Source: an uncultured Corynebacterium sp. (GTDB lineage: Bacteria; Actinomycetota; Actinomycetes; Mycobacteriales; Mycobacteriaceae). From it: a stretch of DNA of 11,190 nt. Below the pieces are notes generated by a model, which saw only the letters and a program-made list of their open reading frames with translations, was not told the origin of the DNA and ran no database searches. Location of the stretch: the NCBI RefSeq assembly GCF_946222835.1, contig NZ_CAMIHD010000036.1, positions 1 to 11,190 on the forward strand, written 5' to 3'. Below, piece after piece: positions 1 to 5,864 of the stretch (positions within the stretch are counted from its first letter, which is position 1; each line of letters starts with the position of its first letter). A program made the translations under genes and the position numbers.

Positions 1-74
1 TTCACACAATCACCTAACCCATGTCAGGTGTTTCCACGACCACTAGAAATCAGGGTGCACAGAGGATCTGCAAA

Positions 75-105
75 GCCCCCAAAGGCCACTCAGCAATATG
101 GGGGC
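75..105 (-). terminator. possible glnA terminator hairpin
   Basis: A 7-bp perfect inverted repeat (GCCCCCA at 75-81, TGGGGGC at 99-105) has a 17-base loop and lies about 50 bases beyond the glnA stop. On the minus strand the stem is followed by CTTTG, a weak U-tract. The large loop and poor tail make it a doubtful intrinsic terminator, but it is the best candidate in the 155 bases after glnA. A second small repeat (CACCT/AGGTG, 11-30) lies further out. Otherwise 1-155 shows nothing supportable. Confidence 0.35.
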
Positions 106-155
106 CTAGGATGGCGCATAGCTGGTGGCGAGAGGGGGCGTCGGCTAGCGCAGCC

Positions 156-1589
156 TTAGCAGTCGTAGTACATCTCAAATTCCTGCGGGGTCGGGCGCAG
201 GCGAACGGGGTTAATCTCGTTTTCGTACTTGTAGTTGATGTAGGTCTCGATGAGATCCTCGGTGAAAACATCGCCTTCGGTTAGGAAGTCCATGTCCTCC
301 TGCAAGGCCTTCAAGGAAGCCTCGAGGGAGGTTGGTGCCTGTGGGATGGACTCAGCCTCTGCCGGCGGCAGCTCATAGAGGTCCTTATCTACCGGAGCGT
401 GCGGCTCGATGCGGTTCTTTACGCCGTCGATGCCGGCCATCATCATGGCGGCAAAACCCAAGTACGGGTTGCCGGATGGGTCCGGAGCACGGAATTCGAT
501 GCGCTTAGCCTTCGGGTTAGAACCGGTAATCGGGATACGGATTGCAGCGGAGCGGTTGCGCTGGGAGTAGACCAGATTAATTGGTGCTTCGAAGCCTGGG
601 ACCAGGCGGTGATAGGAGTTCAGCGTCGGGTTGGTAAACGCAAGAACGGCACCAGCGTGGTGGAGAATACCGCCGATGTAGTAGCGGGCGATATCGGAAA
701 GGCCGGCGTAGCCAGCCTCATCATGGAACAGCGGCTTGCCGTCCTTCCACAGGGACATATGGGCGTGCATGCCGGAACCATTATCACCCGCCAGCGGCTT
801 GGGCATGAACGTTGCGGTCTTGCCCCACTGCTGCGCGGTCTGCTTGATGACGTACTTGAAGGTCTGAATGTCATCGCCGGCGTGCAGCATGGAGTTGAAG
901 CGGTAATTGATTTCGTTTTGGCCGGCGCCCACCTCGTGGTGGAAGCGCTCGATCTGGAAGCCAACCTTCTGCAGGTTTTCCACCATGGCGTCACGGACCT
1001 CACCGTGCTTGTCATACGGCGCGGTGGGGAAGTAGCCGCCCTTCAGGCGGGTCTTGTAACCGGTATTCGGGGTGCCGTCGAAGTTGGTCTCGCTATCGCG
1101 GTTCCACCAGCCTTCATCGGAATCTACCTCGTAGAAGCCATGCTCGACGTCGGTGCTAAAACGCACAGAGTCAAATAGGTAGAACTCGGCCTCGGCGCCA
1201 AAGTTACAGGTATCTGCAATACCGGTGGACTGCAGATACTCTTCCGCCTTGCGTGCGATGTTTCGCGGATCGCGGGAGAAAGGCTCAAAGGTAAAAGGAT
1301 CGTGGACAAAGAACTTGATGTTCAGGGTCTTGGCCGTGCGGAACGGATCAATGTGCGCGGTGGCTGGATCCGGCAGCAGGGTCATATCGGATTCATCGAT
1401 GGTGGTAAATCCGCGGATGGAGGAGCCATCGAAGGCAAGCCCGTTTTCGGCATCTTCTACGGTGAACTCATCTGCTGGGATGGAAAAGTGGTGCTCGGTG
1501 CCTGGGACGTCCGTAAAACGGATATCGACGAATTTTACGTCCTCGTCCTGAATAAATTGGACGATGTCCTGCACTGTCTCGAAAGACAC
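156..1589 (-). CDS. glnA: glutamine synthetase type I, adenylylation-regulated
   Basis: Cytoplasmic dodecameric enzyme joining ammonia to glutamate with ATP to make glutamine, the main ammonium assimilation step when nitrogen is scarce. The protein has 477 residues, the same as I recall for C. glutamicum GlnA. Visible signatures: FDGSSIRGF at 53-61; metal-binding glutamates in GAEAEFYLFD (E133, E135); HHEVGAGQNEI near 217-227; the ATP-site stretch NGSGMHAHMSL at 270-280; NRSAAIRIP and EFRAPDPSGNPYLGF in the C-terminal half. Tyr405 in DLYELPP is the adenylylation tyrosine of the GSI-beta group, so activity is probably controlled by the GlnE adenylyltransferase. The GTG start is preceded by AGGAG with a 6-base spacer. 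The gene is transcribed away from the RDD gene across a 118-base divergent region holding a possible AmtR-type box. The family call is certain; the regulation is inferred. Confidence 0.97.
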   Translation of the reverse strand: MSFETVQDIVQFIQDEDVKFVDIRFTDVPGTEHHFSIPADEFTVEDAENGLAFDGSSIRGFTTIDESDMTLLPDPATAHIDPFRTAKTLNIKFFVHDPFTFEPFSRDPRNIARKAEEYLQSTGIADTCNFGAEAEFYLFDSVRFSTDVEHGFYEVDSDEGWWNRDSETNFDGTPNTGYKTRLKGGYFPTAPYDKHGEVRDAMVENLQKVGFQIERFHHEVGAGQNEINYRFNSMLHAGDDIQTFKYVIKQTAQQWGKTATFMPKPLAGDNGSGMHAHMSLWKDGKPLFHDEAGYAGLSDIARYYIGGILHHAGAVLAFTNPTLNSYHRLVPGFEAPINLVYSQRNRSAAIRIPITGSNPKAKRIEFRAPDPSGNPYLGFAAMMMAGIDGVKNRIEPHAPVDKDLYELPPAEAESIPQAPTSLEASLKALQEDMDFLTEGDVFTEDLIETYINYKYENEINPVRLRPTPQEFEMYYDC

Positions 1590-1622
1590 GTTTGTCTCCT
1601 CGTTGTTGACCGGTGAATTGTC

Positions 1623-1641
1623 TCTCTATAGCCTACTAGGT
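1623..1641. promoter_or_regulatory. AmtR-like operator ahead of glnA
   Basis: The sequence tctCTATagcctaCTAGgt fits the C. glutamicum AmtR consensus (tttCTAT-N6-AtAGa-type, recalled from the literature) at 7 of the 8 core positions; only the first base of the right half differs. It lies 34 to 52 bases ahead of the glnA start and overlaps the likely -10 region, as expected for a repressor of a nitrogen gene. AmtR is a TetR-family repressor relieved by adenylylated GlnK. The site is between divergent promoters and might also touch the RDD gene. One partial match found by eye is not proof. Confidence 0.42.
1625..1635 (-). promoter_or_regulatory. likely glnA -10 region
   Basis: Reading the minus strand, TAGGCT (1635-1630) directly abuts TATAGA (1630-1625), either of which could serve as a corynebacterial -10 (TAnnnT-like). 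Transcription would start around 1618-1623, giving a leader of about 30 bases with the AGGAG ribosome binding site. No convincing -35 hexamer is present, which is usual in this genus. Confidence 0.35.
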
Positions 1642-1670
1642 TCTCGCCGCACGCATCGCGATTCCCCTCG

Positions 1671-1700
1671 TTTCACATCTCACTTTGCGCCCGCTAGATT
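1671..1700 (+). promoter_or_regulatory. leaderless-type promoter of the RDD gene
   Basis: A good -10 hexamer TAGATT at 1695-1700 sits 7 bases before the ATG at 1708, so the expected transcription start coincides with the start codon. A weak -35 (TTTCAC, 1671-1676) lies 18 bases upstream of it. No purine-rich ribosome binding site precedes the ATG, which fits a leaderless mRNA, common in corynebacteria and mycobacteria. Confidence 0.5.
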
Positions 1701-1707
1701 GGTGGTC

Positions 1708-2181
1708 ATGGCAGATAAGCGTACGTGGCTCGACGGGCCGAATATTCCGGGCGAATACGATGATATGGAAGGCCCCGGCCGCTGGCCGGGCGAAAAGCTG
1801 GGTCTTCCGGAATCCGGACCGGGGTCACTAGCTTCCGTTGGCCGCCGCGCCGGCGCTGTGGCGATTGACTGGATCGTGTGCATGCTCATTGCCAAATTGA
1901 TCCACATGTTTACTACGGAACTCGGCGGTGTGGCTTTCTTGGGCTACGCGCTGTGGGTAATCATGGGCATTGTGTGCGGATGGCTTTTCGCCCGCACCCC
2001 CGGCATGCTGCTTTTGGGCATGGGCGTGGCGCGTCTCGATGTCCCCGGTGCCCGCGTGGGGTTGTGGCGCGCGGCGTTGCGCACGGTGCTAACCGGAGTG
2101 CTTTTCCCGGCGGCCATGGTGGATGCGGATGGTCGCGGCATGCACGATCGCGCCACCGGCACCATCGTTATTCGCTCTTAA
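1708..2181 (+). CDS. RDD family integral membrane protein
   Basis: A 157-residue membrane protein of the RDD family (named for conserved Arg and Asp residues), whose biochemical role is generally unknown. The N-terminal 40 residues are polar, rich in Gly and Pro. The first helix begins GRRAGAVAIDWIV (45-57), carrying the family Arg47 and Asp54; a second helix spans about 77-94; the loop ARTPGMLLLGMGVARLD (95-111) and the end GMHDRATGTIVI (144-155) are typical RDD signatures. An in-frame upstream start at 1564 exists but lies inside glnA; the ATG at 1708 agrees with the promoter and with the start of similar proteins. An RDD gene also sits beside glnA in mycobacteria (Rv2219A, from memory). 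A direct link to nitrogen metabolism is not shown. Confidence 0.88.
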   Translation: MADKRTWLDGPNIPGEYDDMEGPGRWPGEKLGLPESGPGSLASVGRRAGAVAIDWIVCMLIAKLIHMFTTELGGVAFLGYALWVIMGIVCGWLFARTPGMLLLGMGVARLDVPGARVGLWRAALRTVLTGVLFPAAMVDADGRGMHDRATGTIVIRS

Positions 2182-2270
2182 GTTTTTCCGCTGCGCTCCC
2201 ATAAGGACTGCTCTTTGTTAAGCTACCTTTTAGCTGTGGTCGATTTAGCGGCAGGAGAAGGGGCACGACT

Positions 2271-2408
2271 ATGCGGATAAAGGTCTTAGCCATAATTGGG
2301 GTGGTCTTAATAGCAATCTCAGTCGGCGTTGGCTGGCCTTATTGGATTACGCAGGGCTTAGCTATTGTGGTCTTAGTGCTGCTTGTAACGGCCAGAATGG
2401 AAAAATAG
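2271..2408 (+). CDS. small two-helix membrane protein (45 aa), hypothetical
   Basis: ATG to TAG encodes 45 residues starting MRIKVLAIIGVVLIAISV and ending VTARMEK. Hydrophobic stretches at about 5-21 and 26-41 are separated by a short GWPYWITQ turn, giving a helical hairpin with a positive N-terminus and charged C-terminus. A purine-rich site (AGGAG at 2253-2257 then AAGGGG at 2258-2263, the latter 7 bases before ATG) supports translation. The gene ends just before a strong terminator. It uses four TTA, three ATA and one AGA codon, unlike the neighbouring genes, so it may be poorly expressed, recently acquired or not under codon selection. No family is recognised. It could be a chance ORF, but the combination of ribosome site, membrane topology and terminator favours a real gene. 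Confidence 0.55.
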   Translation: MRIKVLAIIGVVLIAISVGVGWPYWITQGLAIVVLVLLVTARMEK

Positions 2409-2445
2409 TCTCGGCTGTTAAACCCCACGGGTTTGGGATATAAAT

Positions 2446-2488
2446 AAGTCCCTGCGGCACCATGCACGGTGCAGCAGGGACTTTCTTT
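2446..2488. terminator. strong bidirectional terminator between convergent genes
   Basis: Arms AAGTCCCTGC (2446-2455) and GCAGGGACTT (2474-2483) pair perfectly, and the stem continues inward with GCACC/GGTGC (2457-2461, 2468-2472) around a 6-base loop after one mismatch. The plus strand runs on into TCTTT and the minus strand into ATTTATA, so it can stop both the small plus-strand gene and the DUF4191 gene ending at 2494. A smaller stem (AAACCC/GGGTTT, 2420-2434) precedes it. Confidence 0.85.
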
Positions 2489-2493
2489 AGCGC

Positions 2494-3279
2494 TTATTTG
2501 GTTTTCTTGCGCTGCTGGGCGCGGCGCATGCGGCGGTTCATGCCGGCCATGTTCTGCGCCTGGTGGGGAACCGGGCCCTTGGGCATACCTGGGGTGGTAC
2601 CCGGCATGGAATCCATGGCTTCGATGCGGCGGATGTTTTCATAGGTCTCGTTTTTATTGAAGTTGCGCGGAAGCTTCATGACCTTATTGCGCAGCTTGGA
2701 AACAGGAACCTCATCTTCGCCGTTGCCTACGAAAATCTCGTAGACAGGAACGCCACCGGCGATCTTGTCCACGCGCTTTTTGAGTTGGTTGAGGGTGGGA
2801 CGTACGCGGTTCTTATTACCCTCGCAAACGAAAATGACGCCGGCGTTGCCGATGACGCGGTGGATAAGATCCTGTTGGCGGGTGGCGGCCACGCCGGTCT
2901 TTACGGACCACACGATGCCTACGGTATTGCGCAGCTGCTGCTCCAGTGCCCAGCCGGCAGCACCCGGCTGGTCTTCCACGCGCTTGTACATATCGCGCTC
3001 AAGGCGGCGGGTAAATAGGAACATGGCGAGCAGCGCGCCAATGCCCAAGCCGAGGATGAGCATGAACCACTCGCCGCCAAAAAGCATGCCAATGAGGAAG
3101 AAGAGCAAGCCCATTCCCAGGAAGGCACCCAGCATGATGGGGATAAGCGCCTTATCCTGCTTGCGCTGCATGTTGAATGCTTGCCACATTTGGGACCAGG
3201 TTTGCTTACGCTGCTGGCGCTTGGCCGCGCGTTCTTGCTTCTTTGCAGCCTTTAGTGCTGCCTTGTCATCTTTCGCCAT
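2494..3279 (-). CDS. DUF4191 conserved membrane protein
   Basis: A 261-residue actinobacterial membrane protein of unknown function, matching the DUF4191 family (M. tuberculosis Rv2219-like by content and position). The N-terminal 45 residues are very rich in Lys, Arg and Ala and probably cytoplasmic. Two adjacent hydrophobic helices cover about 44-66 and 70-90, then a roughly 170-residue soluble domain (with GVIFVCEGNKNRVRPTLNQL near 147-166), and a basic Met/Arg-rich tail (MNRRMRRAQQRKKTK). The gene lies directly after lipA on the same strand, but a terminator and its own -10 lie between them. A TTG start at 3300 would add seven residues; the ATG at 3279 is preferred because MAKDDK resembles family N-termini and AGGAG precedes it, though only 2 bases away. 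The function is unknown; its persistent position next to lipA may only be synteny. Confidence 0.88.
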   Translation of the reverse strand: MAKDDKAALKAAKKQERAAKRQQRKQTWSQMWQAFNMQRKQDKALIPIMLGAFLGMGLLFFLIGMLFGGEWFMLILGLGIGALLAMFLFTRRLERDMYKRVEDQPGAAGWALEQQLRNTVGIVWSVKTGVAATRQQDLIHRVIGNAGVIFVCEGNKNRVRPTLNQLKKRVDKIAGGVPVYEIFVGNGEDEVPVSKLRNKVMKLPRNFNKNETYENIRRIEAMDSMPGTTPGMPKGPVPHQAQNMAGMNRRMRRAQQRKKTK

Positions 3280-3302
3280 GGCTCCTACTTTAAAGGTCAA
3301 CG

Positions 3303-3308
3303 AGCATA
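3303..3308 (-). promoter_or_regulatory. -10 element of the DUF4191 gene
   Basis: On the minus strand TATGCT sits 23 bases before the ATG at 3279, giving an expected start of transcription near 3296 and a leader of about 17 bases. Its -35 region would fall inside the lipA terminator stem, so termination and initiation are packed into about 60 bases. Confidence 0.45.
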
Positions 3309-3312
3309 AATG

Positions 3313-3345
3313 TTAAAACGGCCCACGCGCAAAGCGCAGGCCGTT
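3313..3345 (-). terminator. lipA terminator
   Basis: Arms AACGGCC (3317-3323) and GGCCGTT (3339-3345) enclose GCGC-AAA-GCGC, with a small asymmetric bulge. On the minus strand the stem is followed by TTAACATTT, a reasonable U-rich tail. It begins 15 bases after the lipA stop and ends the lipoate transcript. Confidence 0.75.
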
Positions 3346-3360
3346 ATGAAAACGTTCGGT

Positions 3361-4452
3361 TTAGCGGATGGTGGCCGCCGCTGAATTGGAATTAGCCGGG
3401 GCCTTGGCCATGCGGGTGGTCACGGGGGTTTCCTTCGATGGGCCGTACTTCTCCAGCAGAGTGGAGGCCTCCTGAGCGGTAGCACCCTGGGAGGTCTCAG
3501 CCAAGTGCTTGAGGTTCTCCGGCAGTTGGAAGCCGCGCTTTTCCATGGCCTGCACATAAAGGCGGCCGGCGCGGTAGGACGAGCGCACCAGCGGGCCGGA
3601 CATGACGCCGCCGAAGCCGAGCTCCTTGGCCAGCTTGGAGTGGGCCACAAACTCTTCCGGGCGTACCCAGCGCTCAATCGGGTGGAAGCGCGGGCCAGGG
3701 CGCAGGTACTGGGTGATGGTGATGATATCGCAGCCGGCAGAGCGCAGGTCGCGCAATGCTTCCTCGACCTCATCCTCGGTCTCACCCATGCCCAAGATCA
3801 GGTTGGACTTGGTAATGAGTCCATAGTCATGTGCCTGGCGGATTACATCCAGGGAACGCTCGTAACGGAAGGCCGGACGGATGCGCTTGAAGATGCGCGG
3901 CACGGTCTCCAGGTTGTGGGCAAAGACTTCCGGCTTGGCCTCGAAGACCTCTTCCAGTAGGTCCGGCTTGCCGGAGAAATCCGGAGTCAGATTCTCCACG
4001 CCGGTGTGCGGGTTGAGTTCGTGGATCTTGCGCACGACCTCAGCGTAGAGCCAAGCGCCTTCATCCGGGAGATCATCGCGGGTTACACCGGTAATGGTGG
4101 TGTAGTTAAGGTCCATTTCCTGGATATTTTCCGCCACGCGGCGCGGCTCGTCGCGGTCTAGCTCCTCTGGCTTGCCGGTGGCAATATCGCAGAAGTCGCA
4201 GCGGCGGGTGCACTTATCGCCACCGATGAGGAAGGTAGCCTCGCGGGATTCCCAGCACTCGTGGATATTCGGGCAGCCTGCCTCTTGGCACACGGTGTGC
4301 AGGGATGCGCCGGCCACGCGGGATTTCATGTCCTCGTAGCCCGGGCCGGTGCGGACCTGGTTGCGGATCCAGCGTGGCTTTTGTTCGATGGGTGACTCCG
4401 CATTCTTCTTTTCAATGCGGAGCATCTTGCGTCCTTCAGGCTTAACAGTCAC
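3361..4452 (-). CDS. lipA: lipoyl synthase (radical SAM)
   Basis: Inserts two sulfur atoms into the octanoyl chain attached to lipoyl-domain lysines, using S-adenosylmethionine radical chemistry; it completes lipoate on GcvH and on 2-oxoacid dehydrogenase E2 proteins. The protein has 363 residues. The auxiliary iron-sulfur cluster motif CX4CX5C is at C55, C60 and C66; the radical SAM motif CTRRCDFC gives C81, C85 and C88; the family RSSY motif, whose serine ligates the auxiliary cluster, is at 290-293. All expected cluster ligands are present. The GTG start at 4452 is preferred over the ATG at 4425 because MTVKPEGRKMLRIE aligns with the N-terminus of C. glutamicum LipA as I recall it; its GTGAG ribosome site is weak. 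It follows lipB by 94 bases with no clear terminator, so the two probably form an operon. The Ala/Ser-rich last 20 residues look lineage-specific. Confidence 0.97.
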   Translation of the reverse strand: MTVKPEGRKMLRIEKKNAESPIEQKPRWIRNQVRTGPGYEDMKSRVAGASLHTVCQEAGCPNIHECWESREATFLIGGDKCTRRCDFCDIATGKPEELDRDEPRRVAENIQEMDLNYTTITGVTRDDLPDEGAWLYAEVVRKIHELNPHTGVENLTPDFSGKPDLLEEVFEAKPEVFAHNLETVPRIFKRIRPAFRYERSLDVIRQAHDYGLITKSNLILGMGETEDEVEEALRDLRSAGCDIITITQYLRPGPRFHPIERWVRPEEFVAHSKLAKELGFGGVMSGPLVRSSYRAGRLYVQAMEKRGFQLPENLKHLAETSQGATAQEASTLLEKYGPSKETPVTTRMAKAPANSNSAAATIR

Positions 4453-4546
4453 AAAAACTCACTTTATCGGTTGATGGTGGTGATGGCTAATAGCTCTGCT
4501 AGGTATAAGTCGCCGCGGTCACAGCCTATTCCGCGCCAGCCCCAAA

Positions 4547-5356
4547 CTAGGGTTCTTGCCGCGCTTGCCGACGCCACTGTCTAGCCCTTTCATTCGCCAC
4601 CTTCGTGGGATCAGGGGCTGAGCCAAAGGTGTGGTCGGCGACAATGAGGCGGCCCGAGAGGGCGTCATCAAGCGCCTGCAAAAGCGGTTGGGTGGCGTCC
4701 TCGAGGCTGACCTGGCGCCCGAGCTCCAGCGATAGGGTGGTGACATCGGCGTCATCGATGCCACAAGCCACGATGTGGTCGTAGTATTCCAGCGTATTGC
4801 AGCAGTTAAGCGCCAAACCGTGCATGGTCACCCCGCGAGTAATGCGGATTCCAAGAGCGGCAATCTTGCGGTCACGCTTCGGAGCGGAGGGATCCTTGAC
4901 TTCGGTAGTGGAAGGAACCCACACGCCCGAGCGGCCATCGATGCGCCCGGCGGTGGTTACCCCCATCTGGCGGACCGTCTGGATGGTGGCCTCCTCGAGG
5001 CGGCGGACGTAGTCGACGACGTCGACGGGCTCGGCCAATTTGATAATGGGGTAGATGACCAGCTGGCCTTCGCCGTGCCAGGTGATGCGTCCGCCACGGT
5101 CAACGGTGATAACGGGCAGGCCGTTATCTGGCATATCTTCCGGTTGGGTGCGCTTGCCGGCGGTATAGATATTCGGGTGCTCGACTACGAGCACCACATC
5201 GTCTTGTTCCCCCTTGGCGCGCGCGGCTGCTACCTCGGCCTGGTAGTCCCAGGCCTCCTGGTAGTCCATCCGGCCCAAGAAACGGACCTCTAGTGGTTTA
5301 TCGGAGGCGCGGATAGAGCGCTCGGCGGGGAAGAAAGGATCGCGTGGTGCAGTCAT
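4547..5356 (-). CDS. lipB: lipoyl(octanoyl) transferase
   Basis: Transfers the octanoyl group from acyl carrier protein to the target lysine of lipoyl domains, the step before LipA. The protein has 269 residues, somewhat long. The fold signature RGGRITWHGEGQ is at 87-98, the DGRSGVWVP motif at 140-148, the catalytic lysine in KIAALGIR (K164), THG-like TMHGLALN at 177-184 and the catalytic cysteine in IVACGI (C198). Two prolines usual in the family are replaced: WHGPGQ reads WHGEGQ and VPCGI reads VACGI. A charged loop (about 149-163) is longer than in M. tuberculosis LipB as recalled, and an Arg/Gln-rich tail follows residue 255. The catalytic pair is intact, so it should be active. It lies 80 bases after gcvH, separated by a hairpin, with no promoter seen between. 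Confidence 0.95.
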   Translation of the reverse strand: MTAPRDPFFPAERSIRASDKPLEVRFLGRMDYQEAWDYQAEVAAARAKGEQDDVVLVVEHPNIYTAGKRTQPEDMPDNGLPVITVDRGGRITWHGEGQLVIYPIIKLAEPVDVVDYVRRLEEATIQTVRQMGVTTAGRIDGRSGVWVPSTTEVKDPSAPKRDRKIAALGIRITRGVTMHGLALNCCNTLEYYDHIVACGIDDADVTTLSLELGRQVSLEDATQPLLQALDDALSGRLIVADHTFGSAPDPTKVANERARQWRRQARQEP

Positions 5357-5385
5357 AGCCTCAAAGTTTCCTTTGGTGCGGCGGG

Positions 5386-5425
5386 CAAAGCAAAGCGGGA
5401 GGGTGCGCGTGGCACACCCTCCCGC
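5386..5425 (-). terminator. hairpin between gcvH and lipB: terminator or attenuator
   Basis: An 11-bp perfect inverted repeat (GCGGGAGGGTG 5395-5405, CACCCTCCCGC 5415-5425) with a 9-base loop starts 12 bases after the gcvH stop. On the minus strand the stem is followed by TTTGCTTTG, an interrupted U-tract. This suits an intrinsic terminator of gcvPTH that may allow partial read-through into lipBA, since no -10 is evident between it and lipB. Confidence 0.7.
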
Positions 5426-5436
5426 GTGGGGTCGAA

Positions 5437-5829
5437 TTAATCTAGGCCGTTGGCGGATGCATAAGCGGCAGCATCCATGAGCTCGCCGGCCTCATCAACC
5501 TCAACCTCGAAGAGCCAGCCCTCGCCAAACGGGTCGTTGTTGATGACAGCGTAGTCATCGTGCACATCCTCGTTAACGGCCTTTACGGTGCCGGTGACAG
5601 GGGAGTAGAGGTCAGAGACGGACTTCGTGGATTCGACCTCGCCACAAGACTCGCCGGCGGTAACGGTATCGCCTACCTCCGGCAGTTCGGCGAAGACGAC
5701 CTCACCGAGGCGGTCAGCAGCCACGGAAGTAATGCCGATGCGCACGGTAGCGCCAGCAACGGCGTCAGCGGCAGCGTTGACCCACTCGTGGTCTTCGGAG
5801 TAGGAAAAATCTTGAGGAAGGGTAGCCAT
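5437..5829 (-). CDS. gcvH: glycine cleavage system H protein
   Basis: The small lipoylated shuttle of the glycine cleavage system: its lipoyl arm takes the aminomethyl group from GcvP, presents it to GcvT, and is reoxidised by dihydrolipoamide dehydrogenase. The protein has 130 residues, normal for the family. The lipoylation motif ESTKSVSDLYSPVTG places the modified lysine at K69, in the usual hairpin of the flattened barrel; SEDHEWV at 11-17 and NNDPFGEGWLF at 97-107 are further family signatures. The protein is very acidic, as expected. AAAGGA lies 10 bases before the ATG. It follows gcvT by 35 bases and precedes lipB, whose product octanoylates it, so carrier and modifying enzymes are side by side. 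Confidence 0.97.
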   Translation of the reverse strand: MATLPQDFSYSEDHEWVNAAADAVAGATVRIGITSVAADRLGEVVFAELPEVGDTVTAGESCGEVESTKSVSDLYSPVTGTVKAVNEDVHDDYAVINNDPFGEGWLFEVEVDEAGELMDAAAYASANGLD

Positions 5830-5864
5830 GGTGATGTAGTCCTTTCGGGCTGGTTGAAAGATGC

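Noticed and set aside
11..30. Inverted repeat CACCT/AGGTG at the left edge
   Set aside because: Only 5 bp with a 10-base loop and no U-tract; not distinguishable from chance.
399..1178. Long plus-strand open frame (259 codons) opposite glnA
   Set aside because: Antisense shadow of glnA in GC-rich DNA; the minus-strand frame encodes a complete, motif-perfect glutamine synthetase.
4453..4546. Separate promoter or terminator between lipB and lipA
   Set aside because: TATACC- and TATTAG-like hexamers occur but without a paired -35 or a clear arrangement, and no stable hairpin is seen; the genes are treated as one operon.
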